From Symsagittifera roscoffensis (lineage: Eukaryota; Xenacoelomorpha; Acoela; Convolutidae), in NCBI RefSeq assembly GCF_963678635.1, contig NC_087067.1:60188594-60252593 (forward strand): a stretch of 64,000 nt of DNA, written 5' to 3'. A program made the position numbers and the translations under genes. Shown here piece by piece: positions 11,431 to 21,677 of the stretch; position 1 is the first letter of the stretch, and each line of letters opens with the position of its first letter. The notes under the pieces are model-generated. The model was not told the origin of the DNA. It saw only the letters and a list, made by a program, of their open reading frames with translations, and made no database searches.

Positions 11431-12628
11431 AGGCGTTCACCGGTAGATTTCAAAATCCACAGAAAATTTCGGGTCTTGAAAAAAATAGGTTTCCACAATC
11501 CACAATCAGGGACCTGAAAAGGCCTCCCCTTCTAACTGCGACGTTTCGGCTAACTGGGTCGATAAAAGCGCTCGGGGCAAAGTTGTCTTCTGATCTGTAA
11601 TCTGAGTTGCCTTCTCTGAGTCCCTTCTAAGTGGGACGTTTCGGCTAACTGGGTCGTTTCGGCCAATCGGGTCGTTTCTCGTTTCGGCCAATCGGGGAGT
11701 TTCGGCCAATCGGGTCGTTTCGGCCAATCGGGTCGTTTCGGCCAATCAGGTCGTTTCGGCCAATCGGGTCGTTTCGGCAATTTTCGGCTTATCGCACACT
11801 TTCGGCCAATTGGGTCGTTTGGGCAACTTTCGGCTTATCGCACACTTTCGGCCAATTGGGTTGTTTGGGCAATTTTTGGCTTATTGCACACTTTCGGCCA
11901 ATTGGCGTTCACCGGTAGATTTCAAAATCCACAGAAAACTTCGGGTCTTGAAAAAAAAAGGTTTCCACAATCCACAATCAGGGACCTGAAAAGGCCTCTC
12001 CTTCTAACTGCGACGTTTCGGCTAACTGGGTCGATAAAAGCGCTCGGGGCAAAGTTGTCTTATGATCTGTAATCTGAGTTGCCTTCTCTGAGTCCCTTCT
12101 AAGTGGGACGTTTCGGCTAACTGGGTCGTTTCGGCCAATCGGGTCGTTTCTCGTTTCGGCCAATCGGGGAGTTTCGGCCAATCGGGGAGTTTCGGCCAAT
12201 CGGGTCGTTTCGGCCAATCGGGTCGTTTCGGCCAATCAGGTCGTTTCGGCCAATCGGGTCGTTTCGGCAATTTTCGGCTTATCGCACACTTTCGGCCAAT
12301 TGGGTCGTTTGGGCAACTTTCGGCTTATCGCACACTTTCGGCCAATTGGGTCGTTTGGGCAACTTTCGGCTTATCGCACACTTTCGGCCAATTGGGTCGT
12401 TTGGGCAATTTTCGGCGTATCGCACACTTTCGTCCAATTGGGTCGTTTGGGCAACTTTCGGCTTATCGCACACTTTCGGCCAATTGGGTCGTTTGGGCAA
12501 TTTTCGGCTTATTGCACACTTTCGGCCAATTGGGTCGCTTGGGCAACTTTCGGCTTATCGCACACTTTCGGCCAATTGGGTCGTTTGGGCAAATTTCGGC
12601 TTATTGCACACTTTCGGCCAATTGGATC
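11431..12628. repeat. Composite satellite array 2
   Basis: Same composition as array 1: two ggcgttcaccggtagattt headers (about 11433 and 11905), 18-bp units, then 46-bp units (12300, 12346, 12392). The number of units between headers differs from array 1 (only two 46-bp units before the second header). This shows copy-number change since the duplication. Confidence 0.92.
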
Positions 12629-12820
12629 GTACTGTCCAGAATATCTAACGTCCAGAATACTGTCCTCTGGAATATCGTCCGGAATACTGTCCGGGTCGGC
12701 GGACCAAATTGTGCCGCACTCTCGTATCCTGTAAGACCTTACAAAACCTGCTTCAATATCTGTAAATTATCGGCAATTCAACAGATAATAGAAAGAATAA
12801 GTAATATCGGTTAAACATTT
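12629..12820 (-). repeat. Truncated third unit
   Basis: Third copy of the post-gag segment. It follows the other two to ggttaaacatt (about 12816) and then diverges into unrelated sequence, exactly where gag would be expected to begin. This marks the edge of the tandem structure. Confidence 0.8.
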
Positions 12821-12861
12821 TTCGGTTAACATTTTTAGCAATACGGTTTCCAAGGAGTGCA

Positions 12862-13072
12862 GCCAGTATTTAGACAGCCGCGTATTCATACTCGTCAGTA
12901 TTTAGACAAATACTGTATGAACCAATCAGAATCGAGAAAAGACATAAATAATCTGAAATAAATAATAAATATTTATTAATTTCTTCTTTGTCTCGATTCT
13001 GATTGGTTGAAACAGTATTTGTCTAAATACTGACCAGTCTGAATACGCGGTTGTCTAAATACTGACATGTAA
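12862..13072. mobile_element. Foldback/MITE-like inverted repeat
   Basis: Two arms of about 80 bp (about 12866-12945 and 12987-13070) are near-perfect reverse complements. Both contain cagtatttagacaaatactg, ccaatcagaatcgag and the pair ccgcgtattc/gaatacgcgg. They are separated by an AT-rich loop. No coding sequence. Confidence 0.85.
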
Positions 13073-13152
13073 CCGGTTTCCAACAATCTCAAAAATCTAT
13101 AAACATTTTGATGGCAAACTGACCTTAATCGGACAAACCAGTAGTTTTCAAG

Positions 13153-13569
13153 GGTGGCGTCCCTCATGCTTGAAGGACCAAATGCTTGAAATTAATTTTA
13201 GCTTACTTTCAGCCAATCAGAGTTGAGTATTCAAAATCTAAAAATAAATCGCGAAAATCTCAAACTCAGAAAATAAATCCAGGCCATTAGTGTTAATATT
13301 GACCGATTAGATAATAAGCAGATGAGTTTCAAGACTGAAAAACGCTTATGATTTTGAGCTCATTAATCTTGATGATTATCTGAATAGTAATGCGGTTGTA
13401 ACCCGCAATTTGTAATATTTTCGATTATTTTCCACTGATGTAATACATTTTCTGTTAATATTGACTTCGATATTGTGAGAAAGGCATTTAGCCTATAGAA
13501 ACGCTTAGCGATTTTGATTGGTTAAAATTTTTCAAGCATTCGGTCCTTCAAGCATGAGAACCCTCCCCG
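13153..13569. mobile_element. MITE with 8-bp target duplication
   Basis: Terminal inverted repeats contain ctcatgcttgaaggacc (left, from 13163) and its reverse complement ggtccttcaagcatgag (right, ending 13558). The element is flanked by the 8-bp direct repeat ttttcaag at 13145-13152 and 13570-13577. An 8-bp duplication is typical of hAT-type transposition. The interior is AT-rich and non-coding. Confidence 0.8.
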
Positions 13570-13639
13570 TTTTCAAGGCCTTTTGTCAAAGAAAATCTAA
13601 TTTTAGCTTTTTCACTTTCGCGCTATAATGACGTCATTA

Positions 13640-14063
13640 GTTTAAGCGCGAACACCGTGTGCCGCTAAGCTTTCAGGGATAACACTATACAGACTATAGG
13701 AGGAGTCGCTAAATAGAAAAGAGTGTTACGAGTTTCAAATTGATATTGATCTGATAACTGGTCGAGGCAGGTAGCGAGGCTTGCGTAGTCTTGAACAACG
13801 GAAGTGTTCATTGCCTGATAATGCAAGTGCTGAATAAAGTTATCTAGTGCTTCTGGCTCACTTTGCTCCATTTCCAACAGAAAGTGTTTTAGCTTATCTC
13901 GGTATAACTGATCACTGTATTCCGTTCAACTAACGCCTAAAATTGCAAAAGATTTTGGTAGCTGATTGCTAGCGTATAAGTGGTAAAGGGCGGGGATCAA
14001 TTTTCGGTAAGTAAGATCACTGACCTAAGATAACGATGCTGCTGTTTTCGGTATTACCATCAT
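13640..14063 (-). pseudogene. zwf: Bacterial zwf (glucose-6-phosphate dehydrogenase) 5' fragment
   Basis: Minus-strand translation gives DLTYRKLIPALYHLYASNQL, then SFAILGVS, a TGA stop, TEYSDQLYRDKLKHFL, and then NTLFYLATPP. These are N-terminal landmarks of gammaproteobacterial glucose-6-phosphate dehydrogenase, the NADPH-producing first enzyme of the oxidative pentose phosphate pathway. A start ATG at about 14058-14063 sits behind aaaggaaag, a good Shine-Dalgarno-like sequence. Lesions are: an indel in the Rossmann segment just after the start, a TGA where Arg is expected after GVS, and an extra 2 bp after ATPP, after which SLYSVIPESLAAHG continues in another frame. Homology stops near 13640, so only about 130 of the usual ~490-500 residues remain. 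It cannot function. Its closest relatives look Vibrio-like by eye, which is inference. Confidence 0.85.
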
Positions 14064-14101
14064 CTTTCCTTTGAGAGCGACTTAAATAAAGCGCCACCAT
14101 A

Positions 14102-14278
14102 TTAGGCGCGAGTTTTTAGATAATAGAAAAATGCCAACTTATCTGTTGGAGCAACAATACGGCCAACTTTAACTTGAATTGCCAATTTGATGCACAAAAG
14201 GTGATACAGATCACTTTCAACATGGGGTGTATTGTCTATGACAATTTGACTTACATCAATACCTAACAATGCAAACAT
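14102..14278 (-). CDS. Short frame between zwf and IS66 fragments
   Basis: A 58-codon frame (MFALLGIDVSQIVIDN...FFYYLKTRA) that ends about 40 bp upstream of the zwf start on the same strand. It may be the 3' end of a bacterial gene interrupted by the IS66 element, because its N-terminal side meets the end of the insertion sequence. I do not recognise the family. It is inside the bacterial-type segment. Confidence 0.35.
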   Translation of the reverse strand: MFALLGIDVSQIVIDNTPHVESDLYHLLCIKLAIQVKVGRIVAPTDKLAFFYYLKTRA

Positions 14279-14332
14279 TCAAATATTGCACTCAAATATT
14301 ACTCGGCGTATTGATGAGGTGAACCAAAGCCG

Positions 14333-15014
14333 TTAGGCTTTGGTTAGATTCCATGGTAGAAGCGCTTCTATATCTTCGACCGTCTCTGCGTACGGTAGCT
14401 TACTGAGGAGGGTGTTAAGGTAAAAGTAAGGTTCAAGACCGTTTAATTTCGCCGTTTCAATTAAGCTATAGCATGTCGCACTCGCTTGAGCAGCAGATGG
14501 CGTATCAGCAAAGAGCCAAGCTCTTCGACCCACAGCGAATGGGCGGATCGAATTTTCTGCCATGATGTTACTGATGCGTAGCTCACCATTATCGCAGTAA
14601 GACACCAGTTTTGACCACTGATTTAGCATATAAGTGACCGCATTACCTGTTAAGCTCTCTGATGGTACTCGATTAATGGTCGTGTCTAAAAACACCTTCA
14701 GTTTATCTAGCACTGGGATGCTGTGCTCGCGGCGATATGTTACGATTTGCTCTGGCGTATATTCTTCAGTTTCTTTCAATTCAGTCGGCTTACGTTCAGT
14801 TCGGTAAAGTGTATTGATGTAACCGAGCGCTGTATCGGCTTTACTGACTTTTACTTTTTTTTATCTTTCGGCTGTGCATCTTGCGCTTCAATGAACTTAC
14901 GACGTGCGTGATCCATACAGCCAACATGAGTAAGACTGTATTTTTTACAGGCAGCATTGTAGCCCGCATAACCATCGGTTTGCAGGTAGCCTTTAAAACC
15001 ATCAATCATATCTT
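14333..15014 (-). pseudogene. IS66-family transposase, C-terminal fragment
   Basis: Bacterial IS66 DDE transposase. Upstream part (about 15012-14863): GFKGYLQTDGYAGYNAACKK, HVGCMDHARRKF, with the conserved Asp of QTDGYAGY. After a frameshift in an 8-T run (14855-14862 on the plus strand), the frame continues ADTALGYINTLYR and then MKETEEYTPEQIVTYRREHS, and reaches the diagnostic AENSIRPFAVGRRAWLFA with the catalytic Glu. It ends SLIETAKLNGLEPYFYLN...LLPWNLTKA. The N-terminal half (helix-turn-helix, first Asp) is missing: homology ends at about 15014, where a local eukaryotic repeat begins. Sequence just beyond the stop (14282-14330) may be the insertion-sequence end, but I cannot fix it. Confidence 0.9.
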
Positions 15015-15640
15015 TTTCGCTAAAATAAAACCGAAGCTGTGCGAGCTTTCCTTCAAGCTAAAACAAGCGTTTTAGAGCCCTGGGACCCCCATTTTTCAGC
15101 TCAAAATAGGGGTCTTCTGCTTCGATCAGTAACTCCTGCAGCTCAACCGAGGGTCCAATAGCTCATCTAAGGTGGTTCTTAGACCTATTTTTCACGCGAA
15201 AGCCTATTTCGGAAGCTCTACGGGCCTATTCCGGAAGCTCTACGAGCAAGCTTTGTTATTTTTCAAGCCAACTTCGTCAGTTTTGGACCTCATTTTGAGC
15301 TTGTTTACGGCTCGGGTCGTAACTTTTGAACCACCGGTCGCACAGCTCTCACCTTTTTCATGCAGCTGACCATCAACGATATCTACTTCGCTGTAATTAA
15401 ACCGAAGCTGTGCGAGCTCTCCTACAAGCTCAAACAAGCGTTTCAGAGTCCTGAGACCCTCATTTTTCAGCTCAAAATAGGGGTCTTCCGCTTCGATCAG
15501 CAGCTCCTGCAGCTCAACCGAGGGTCGCGCAAGCTCATCTAAGATGTTTCTTAGGTTTATTTTTTACGAGGAAGCGAATGGGCCTATCCCGGAAGCTCTA
15601 TGAGCAAGCTTTGTTATTTTTCAAACCAACTGAAGCCTGA
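15015..15640. repeat. Direct duplication of about 245 bp
   Basis: The segment 15015-15262 recurs at about 15375-15622 with scattered changes; both contain accgaagctgtgcgagct, catttttcagctcaaaata and ctcctgcagctcaaccgag. The spacer between them also has cggaagctctacg motifs. The first copy abuts the bacterial-type segment. Open frames here are short and not credible as genes. Confidence 0.8.
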
Positions 15641-16299
15641 TTTTGCATTGAATAACTCTGCAGTGAAAAACAACAAAACGCATTGAAATCAAATAATAAA
15701 ATTTATTTCTAAAACCAATTTTTATAGACTAAACTCTGTAGAAAACTTTAGAGCATTAAGAGATTTTTTAATCAATTTTGTTTTACTAAAATTCATCCAT
15801 TATTGCAGAAACCAGCGGACCAAAACTTTGATTGAAAATAAAACCTTATGAAGCACTTTTTTGCTCACGCTCGATTTCCTTTAACTTTTTGGCTCCACCG
15901 AAATTTTAAAAATTTATGTTTTCAAAAAATTGTGGCCTATAAGCAGTTATTTGGTACGACCATATTACTGCAAACCAAACGTTCTGACTTTTTTTATCTA
16001 TTTTGCACCGAATGAAAAAGAAATGGGATTGTTGAGAAACAGGTAAATTTTAGATGCCGAATCACTCTAATTAATTATTTCATAATTTAGTTTTCACCTT
16101 ATAGATCAACACGTTTTCTTCTGAAAATATTTATCTCTGCAGAAGCTTTCGTCTTGTTTTGACAACACCCCTGTTTTCAATTTTCTAAAAAAAACGGTCA
16201 CAAACTTATACAAACAAAACCCGTTGACATTCCATTTTCGAAACTATTTATTCATAAAATGTGATTAATACAAAAGGTGCAAAAAGCTTCCAGCACAAG
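15641..16299. other. No gene seen
   Basis: AT-rich single-copy-looking sequence without a supported feature. Confidence 0.6.
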
Positions 16300-16645
16300 C
16301 AGGGGCGGATCTAGGATTTTATCGAGGGGGCAGCGATCTTTTTTGAGGTCGACCAAAATGATTTTCCGGGCTCTCTCAAATCACTATAAAGAACCTCATT
16401 TTGACCAGTCGTTTTTAGGCATTTTTTGGATAATTTTGACCAAAAAATTGCATTTATTTTGAACCGAGCTCCCCGCTCCCTCAAAATTACTATATTCTGG
16501 CGCCAAAGGCGCTTTCAGAAAATAATTATGGTCAGTCAGCCAAGATGGATTTTCAAAATAGTACACAAGGCTCGACCCTTTGGTCGGCAAGGGGTCGAAT
16601 TCTTGAGGAGGGGGGGGGGGGGGGTCGTCCGCCCCCACCAAAACT
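16300..16645. mobile_element. Truncated MITE of the caggggcggatctagg family
   Basis: Starts caggggcggatctaggattt, which matches (reverse-complemented) the right end of the element at 18134-18566. The interior also matches in inverted orientation (ggggtcgaattcttgaggag with a G run, then gtccgccccc). The last ~25 bp of the far end are missing, so no target duplication can be called. Confidence 0.75.
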
Positions 16646-18125
16646 TGCTGGTGAGTACAAGGGCCAATAGTTTTACAAAATCACAATGGTTTCTTAACAC
16701 TCATAAATCCGAAGAAAATCACTAATAACAACTCACAAAATCTGGCACTTGCCTCTGCAGCCATTAGGACAGTTTGACATTAGGACTTTTGATAATTTGA
16801 GGTTTACCATCTTCCAAAATTCACTGCTAACACAACATGATCTTTTGACTCGGCAATTTTGTATAGTTCTGTGAAGCCCATATATAACCGTAACACCTGT
16901 ATAAAAATACAACTAAAAATTCTTGGTTTAAAAAATAGTGGAGGCAGATAGTGCACCTTTTAAAAAAAATTAAACGCCGTGAGGTAACTTTAAAGTTTAA
17001 AGAATGAAAACAAAACCAATTGAAGATTGGAAAAGAGCAATGAACGCAAGAAAACATAAAACAACACTGATTTTGCTAAAAAATCTCAATATTGGATTTC
17101 AAAGGAAAAAATAGTTGCCCTTCAAGCTCTTTGCATTTCTAGAACGATTCATGATTGGGCTTTTTCAAAAATATAACCCAACTTGAGAAAACTAGATCAC
17201 CAGGTTAAATTTTTGTTCCCATGGAAATTTTAAAAACGATTACTACTTTCCAAACTAGAAATCATTCACGGTTTTTTGCGCCATTTCCAAGTGCGTAAAT
17301 GAAGAGTTCTATTTACGGCGCTTTGCAGATGAGTTTCAACTGATCTCAATAAGTGCATAATTACCTAAGTGCATCCATAAGTTCATCAAATTGTATGAGT
17401 GCACATCTGTAATATTGGAGACTTTTAAGACTTTTTGTGAAAAAAAAAAACAAAATTCACAACGTTCATTCTTCTCAATAAAAGAAACCAAGTGTCTTGG
17501 CGTATTAAAAAACCTTCTACAAGATTCGGAATATGCCTTGAGCATCCAAGAGAACGGCCCTTCTGCGCTACTGTCCCTTAGAGAATAAAAACACTAGCTG
17601 CTCATAAAACAGAAAACGTATACTATTTAAGTGGCTAAATGAATAAAACTGTACTCGTAAAACTGTACTGAGATTAAAAAGGTACTCGTAATTTGAGTCA
17701 AAGCTAACAGAAATGCTTGCTTGAAAAGAACGCAATCGATCGCTCAGAAAAAGGTTTTAAATGATTTTGAGACAACAAAACGGGCCCATAATTTTCCACT
17801 TCATTAGCAAAGACATTGCCAAAAAGCAACTGAAGCCTTCACGCGCAAATCATCAGACTTCAATACTAACAAATATATCAATAACTGATAGTCAGGAAGG
17901 TATTCTATGCGCTCTTATTCATCGCAAAAATCATCGGTTACCTCAAATTGCCAAAAGTAGGTCTAGCCCTTTCACGCTAAACCTTAATCCGAAAAATGGA
18001 AACATAATTTTGCGACTTGACAAACAGATTCATTTTTTAACACAAGTGTTGCTTCACTAGAACATAGCAAACAGAAAGGTGGAAATATGACAACCAACTC
18101 AAGAAAATGAGGAAAAACAATGATT
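16646..18125. other. No gene seen
   Basis: AT-rich sequence with only short spurious frames. Confidence 0.6.
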
Positions 18126-18133
18126 ATTTTTAG

Positions 18134-18566
18134 CAGGGGTGGATTTAGGGGGGCAGGGGCGGACGCCCCCCACCCCACCCCCTCAGGGATTCGACCCCCT
18201 GCCGACCCAAACAGTCCCCCCTTTGGTGTTTTGAGAAATCCATTTTTTGCCGACCGACCCTAAAATTTTTCAAAAAGCGCTTTTGGCGCCAATATATACT
18301 TACTTTGAGGGGGAGCGCGCGCCAAAAAAACGCGATTTTTTTGTCAAAATTTTTCAAAAAGTGCCTAAAAACAGCTTTTTTGACCTGTTCTTTCAAAAAT
18401 TTGCCTGCAGCGCAGAAAATTTGGCCAAAATAGAGGCAATCAAGCGCTTTAGAAGAGCTCGGAAAATCAATTTGGTCGACCTAAAAAAAAGGTCGTCAAA
18501 ATTTTCGAAAAAATTTTGAAAATCCGCCCCCCCCCCCCCCTCGAAAAAATCCTAGATCCGCCCCTG
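18134..18566. mobile_element. MITE (caggggyggatytagg ends) with 8-bp target duplication
   Basis: Left end caggggtggatttagg, right end cctagatccgcccctg. It is flanked by the direct repeat atttttag at 18126-18133 and 18567-18574. Ends of this type with an 8-bp duplication are characteristic of hAT-derived MITEs found in many invertebrates. Contains runs of C near 18525-18540. Confidence 0.85.
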
Positions 18567-18574
18567 ATTTTTAG

Positions 18575-19705
18575 GCACTCAAAAATTTTTTATCCTATTT
18601 TTTTCAAAAATCTTTCAGCGGAAATCTAAATATTGGAACCCAAATTTAAAACCAGTTTTTATTCGCTTTTTCTGCGCGGTTTGATTTTGACTCAAGAAAC
18701 TACTTGCCTAGATATTTGCAACTGAATTTGAAATAAACTTGACAATAAAATATGTCCAACAGATGGTTGAAAACACTTGCGAAAAGAAAATCATTGCGGT
18801 TAAAGACAGTGAATGGACAAAAGACGTAACTCAAGAAACTTTTTCAGATACTAACGCAACAAAATTTGTGCAACAAAATTAGTATCGACAGCTTTTGAGT
18901 GGAAACAAATCAACTGTCGTAAAAAAGTTTAAACATTAATTATAGAAGTTTTAAGACCCATCGAATTTGCGCAATTAACTCGACTCGGCCAATATAACGA
19001 AACCGAACTTTTTTATCGAAAAAAAAACAAAAAAAAAGAAATACAACTTTTCAAATGATAATACAACACATCAGACTTATCTATTGCTGCATTTTATTGC
19101 TTAAGAAAGTAAGCCGATGAAGCACCGTACCAAGTAATTTAAAAAAAGTTTTTTTTTTAAAATAAATGAATCCTAAAAAAATGTTTTTTTTCTCAAGACT
19201 TTTTAAAAAATACTTCCCCTAAGCTAATTTGAACTAATTACTACATAAATTATGGTAAATTTTTACATGTCAAAAGTGAAATGTATCGTTCTTACTAAAT
19301 TGACCATTCTGTGAACCAATTTATTTACGAAAAAAAGTTCTGGTACCCCATTGCAACACCCTTGCTGAGCGCAAAAGAAAAGAACAAGAAACTCGTAAAA
19401 AAACGTTGGCAGAAAACCTTTTTCAAACTTTGACTTTTTAAGAGAAAAAATTACATTAGTTCTTCGAGCTTCAAGAATTGTTCACCAATGGGATTTTTTT
19501 TCAAATTTTTATCAAGAGAAAACTGGTTCATCAGCTGATTATACAGAATTTTTTTAAACTAAGTCATTCAAGCTTTTTGGTGATGTTTACACTTTTGCTG
19601 TTCGATAGCCTAACTTGCCTTTCTTTCAGCAAATGAACTTGAATTTAAAAAAATTAACCAAAGTCAAGCCGGGAAAAATCATTTCTGAAAAAAAAGGGTA
19701 ACTTC
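18575..19705. other. No gene seen
   Basis: AT-rich, no supported feature. Confidence 0.6.
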
Positions 19706-20083
19706 TCAAATGGCATTAAAACAGAAACTTTTCCCAAATGGCATAAATTTCAAGTTTTTGTTGTAATTTAAAGGTTTTCTATCAATTTCTAGTTCTAACA
19801 TTTTGTCAAGGAACAAGACTTGGAATTAATTGCTTCTAAACAAATGTTACGCAACAAATTTGTCGGAAAAATTGACCACAAGAAGCTTATTATTAACCGC
19901 AAGCTTATGCTTCTTGCTTTTGATTTTAAAAAGATCTACAACTTTTCAAGATAAAATATCAATCAACATTTGAGTTGACAACTTGACTAATTTTCTCGAT
20001 TTTTTCAATGCAACTGTTGCATGAAATTTATGCCATTTGGGAATTTTTTCATTTTTATGCCATTTAGGAATTATGCCATTTGA
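19706..20083. mobile_element. MITE-like element with tcaaatggcat ends
   Basis: Begins tcaaatggcat and ends atgccatttga. Internal sub-terminal copies (caaatggcataaa near 19735 and atgccatttggg/atgccatttagg near 20030-20070) are in matching inverted orientation. No target duplication is obvious and there is no coding capacity. Confidence 0.7.
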
Positions 20084-20567
20084 GACGTAATCAAAAAAAG
20101 TATCGCCACGACTTTAATAAGTGACAAAAATTTAATTCGTTTACACTTAACAATAAGCAAATAGCTGAAACTTAGGGGTTTTTCCTGAATAAAAAAGGAA
20201 AATTAATGACCTGAATAAATGTCTTCATTTCGTTCATTGACACTCAATATAATAGAATTTGCAAGGTGAGCAAATCTTAAGGGCGGTAAAAATACCTGAA
20301 AAGATATCAAAGGTCGCCAAAAAATTCAGGACTTCACCTAGACACCAGTATTCTTGTGTGATTCCAGACTGAACTGCAGCGAGCTGAAATTTCTCACTGA
20401 TACGCCCACCAATTTTTTAAGCCTAACTGTCCCGATTTTAGAATTTAACTTGACTTTTCTTCAGTTGTCTTTCACTGGCATTTATTTTTATATCCAATTT
20501 AATTAATTATCTGAAAGCACATGTAACAATTCAAAGGAGGAAGTCAGTAAATTTAGTTGTTCAAAAA

Positions 20568-20843
20568 TTAGTTCTCGATGGCAGCTATGATCCTGGTCAG
20601 TTTCTGCAGTTCATCTGAAAACTCCCCCTTCAAACTCTGGTCATCTCTCTTCTCTCTCTTCGGCTTCACTAGCTTACTGCTTCCCTCATCCAGCTGCCAG
20701 TTGAGTCGACTGACCAGTGCTCTGCCAGTGTCTTCACTTGAGCACCCTGTCAGTTCGCAGAACGAGTCAAACTTGATGACGTCATAGGCTTTGCTAATGA
20801 GAGAAATGCTATTCAGCCTCACTGTCCGCTCCAGAGTTCTCAT
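20568..20843 (-). CDS. COPS8: COP9 signalosome subunit 8, last exon
   Basis: Encodes 91 residues to the TAA stop. It carries the C-terminal PCI/winged-helix part of CSN8: RLNSISLISKAYDVIKFDSF, then a glycine-containing turn and LNWQLDEGSSKLVKPKR, and the terminal helix LQKLTRIIAAIEN, which ends like other CSN8 proteins (...LTDYVAFLEN in vertebrates). CSN8 is a non-catalytic subunit of the COP9 signalosome, which removes Nedd8 from cullin-RING ligases. The exon is distinctly GC-richer than its surroundings. The 3' splice site is odd: ttgcag lies at 20848-20853, but the frame that matches the preceding exon requires the exon to begin at ATG 20843, leaving an intron end of ...gatac. Confidence in the family is high; the exact border is uncertain. 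Confidence 0.85.
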   Translation of the reverse strand: MRTLERTVRLNSISLISKAYDVIKFDSFCELTGCSSEDTGRALVSRLNWQLDEGSSKLVKPKREKRDDQSLKGEFSDELQKLTRIIAAIEN

Positions 20844-21340
20844 GTATCTGCAACATACAACAACAGTTTCAATTTTGGGGTAAACATTTAAGTCAAAGAG
20901 GCGAAATATATTAAATTATGACAATAATCACTTTTGGAAAACTTAAATAAAAAAAAATTGTGAGAGTATTGAAACGTTCCGGCCAGAATCATGCTCATCA
21001 AAAACAGTTCGAATCAAAAAATTCAAGCGCAGCCGTATTTTAAAACAACATAGCGAACAAACAGTTGCAAAGAACTACAGGAGACCTATAGAAGCAATTA
21101 CTTGTTTTAAAACTTTTCCACTTTCGAGTATCAATAAAAGATTAAGAATCTTTGATAAAAGTCAACCAAAAGTGGGCATAATTGACTTTTCTTTGCTATA
21201 GTCAGCCCAAACTGGTAAAACTGGATCAATAATGGATTGTTTTCAAATCCCGGTCAATTATTAAAAATCAAATTCACTTTTTTTCATGTTTTTCTCGCGT
21301 CATTTGAAATTTTTAATTAAAGAGCTTACGTTGGGTGACC

Positions 21341-21677
21341 GCTCGACTAGCATAAAAATTTGAAAACATGAAAATGTATCGACTAGCATAACTTTGATAG
21401 CTATAGTTATCAGAAAAACAAAACGACAAAAAAAAGAACTCTTTCAATCTGAAACTTACCCCGACAGTTACATCAGTCATACTCCGACCAAGATTTAGAG
21501 AGGAGCAGAGTTGGGGAGCGTACACAACAGTGCGGGAATGATTTGGATATTGTTTAACGGGGATATTTAACAAGATCCAATGCTTTTGATTTTGAGGGTA
21601 ATTGAATTTTGACAATGTTTAGATTTTTATGCTAGTCGATACGATTTTCAATTTCAAAAATTTTAAGCTAGTCGAGC
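21341..21677. repeat. Inverted-repeat arms surrounding the small CSN8 exon
   Basis: Left arm 21341-21394 (gctcgactagcataaaaattt ... cgactagcataa) and right arm 21624-21677, its reverse complement with a few changes (ending aagctagtcgagc). Together they look like the two ends of a foldback element, but the exon at 21457-21519 sits between them. Confidence 0.75.
21457..21519 (-). CDS. COPS8: COP9 signalosome subunit 8, third recognised exon
   Basis: Twenty-one codons, APQLCSSLNLGRSMTDVTVGV. They fill, without a gap of more than one residue, the stretch between LRLWKG (42 kb exon) and MRTLERTVRLN (20.8 kb exon) when compared with the human order IWQRDFPGIYTTINAHQW...ALRDATRRRA. The sequence is about 50% GC in AT-rich surroundings. 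A good-looking donor (gggGTAAGT) is present, but using it puts the next exon out of frame with its ttgcag acceptor. An AG...AC intron (agtttcag ... agatac) keeps the frame. The exon lies between two inverted-repeat arms. Confidence 0.55.

Noticed and set aside
15172-15437. Short frames on both strands in the 15-kb duplication
   Set aside because: They lie in a repeated non-coding segment and are not conserved between its two copies.
20578-20787. Plus-strand 69-codon frame opposite the last CSN8 exon
   Set aside because: Low-complexity Ser/Leu-rich antisense frame; the minus strand is coding.
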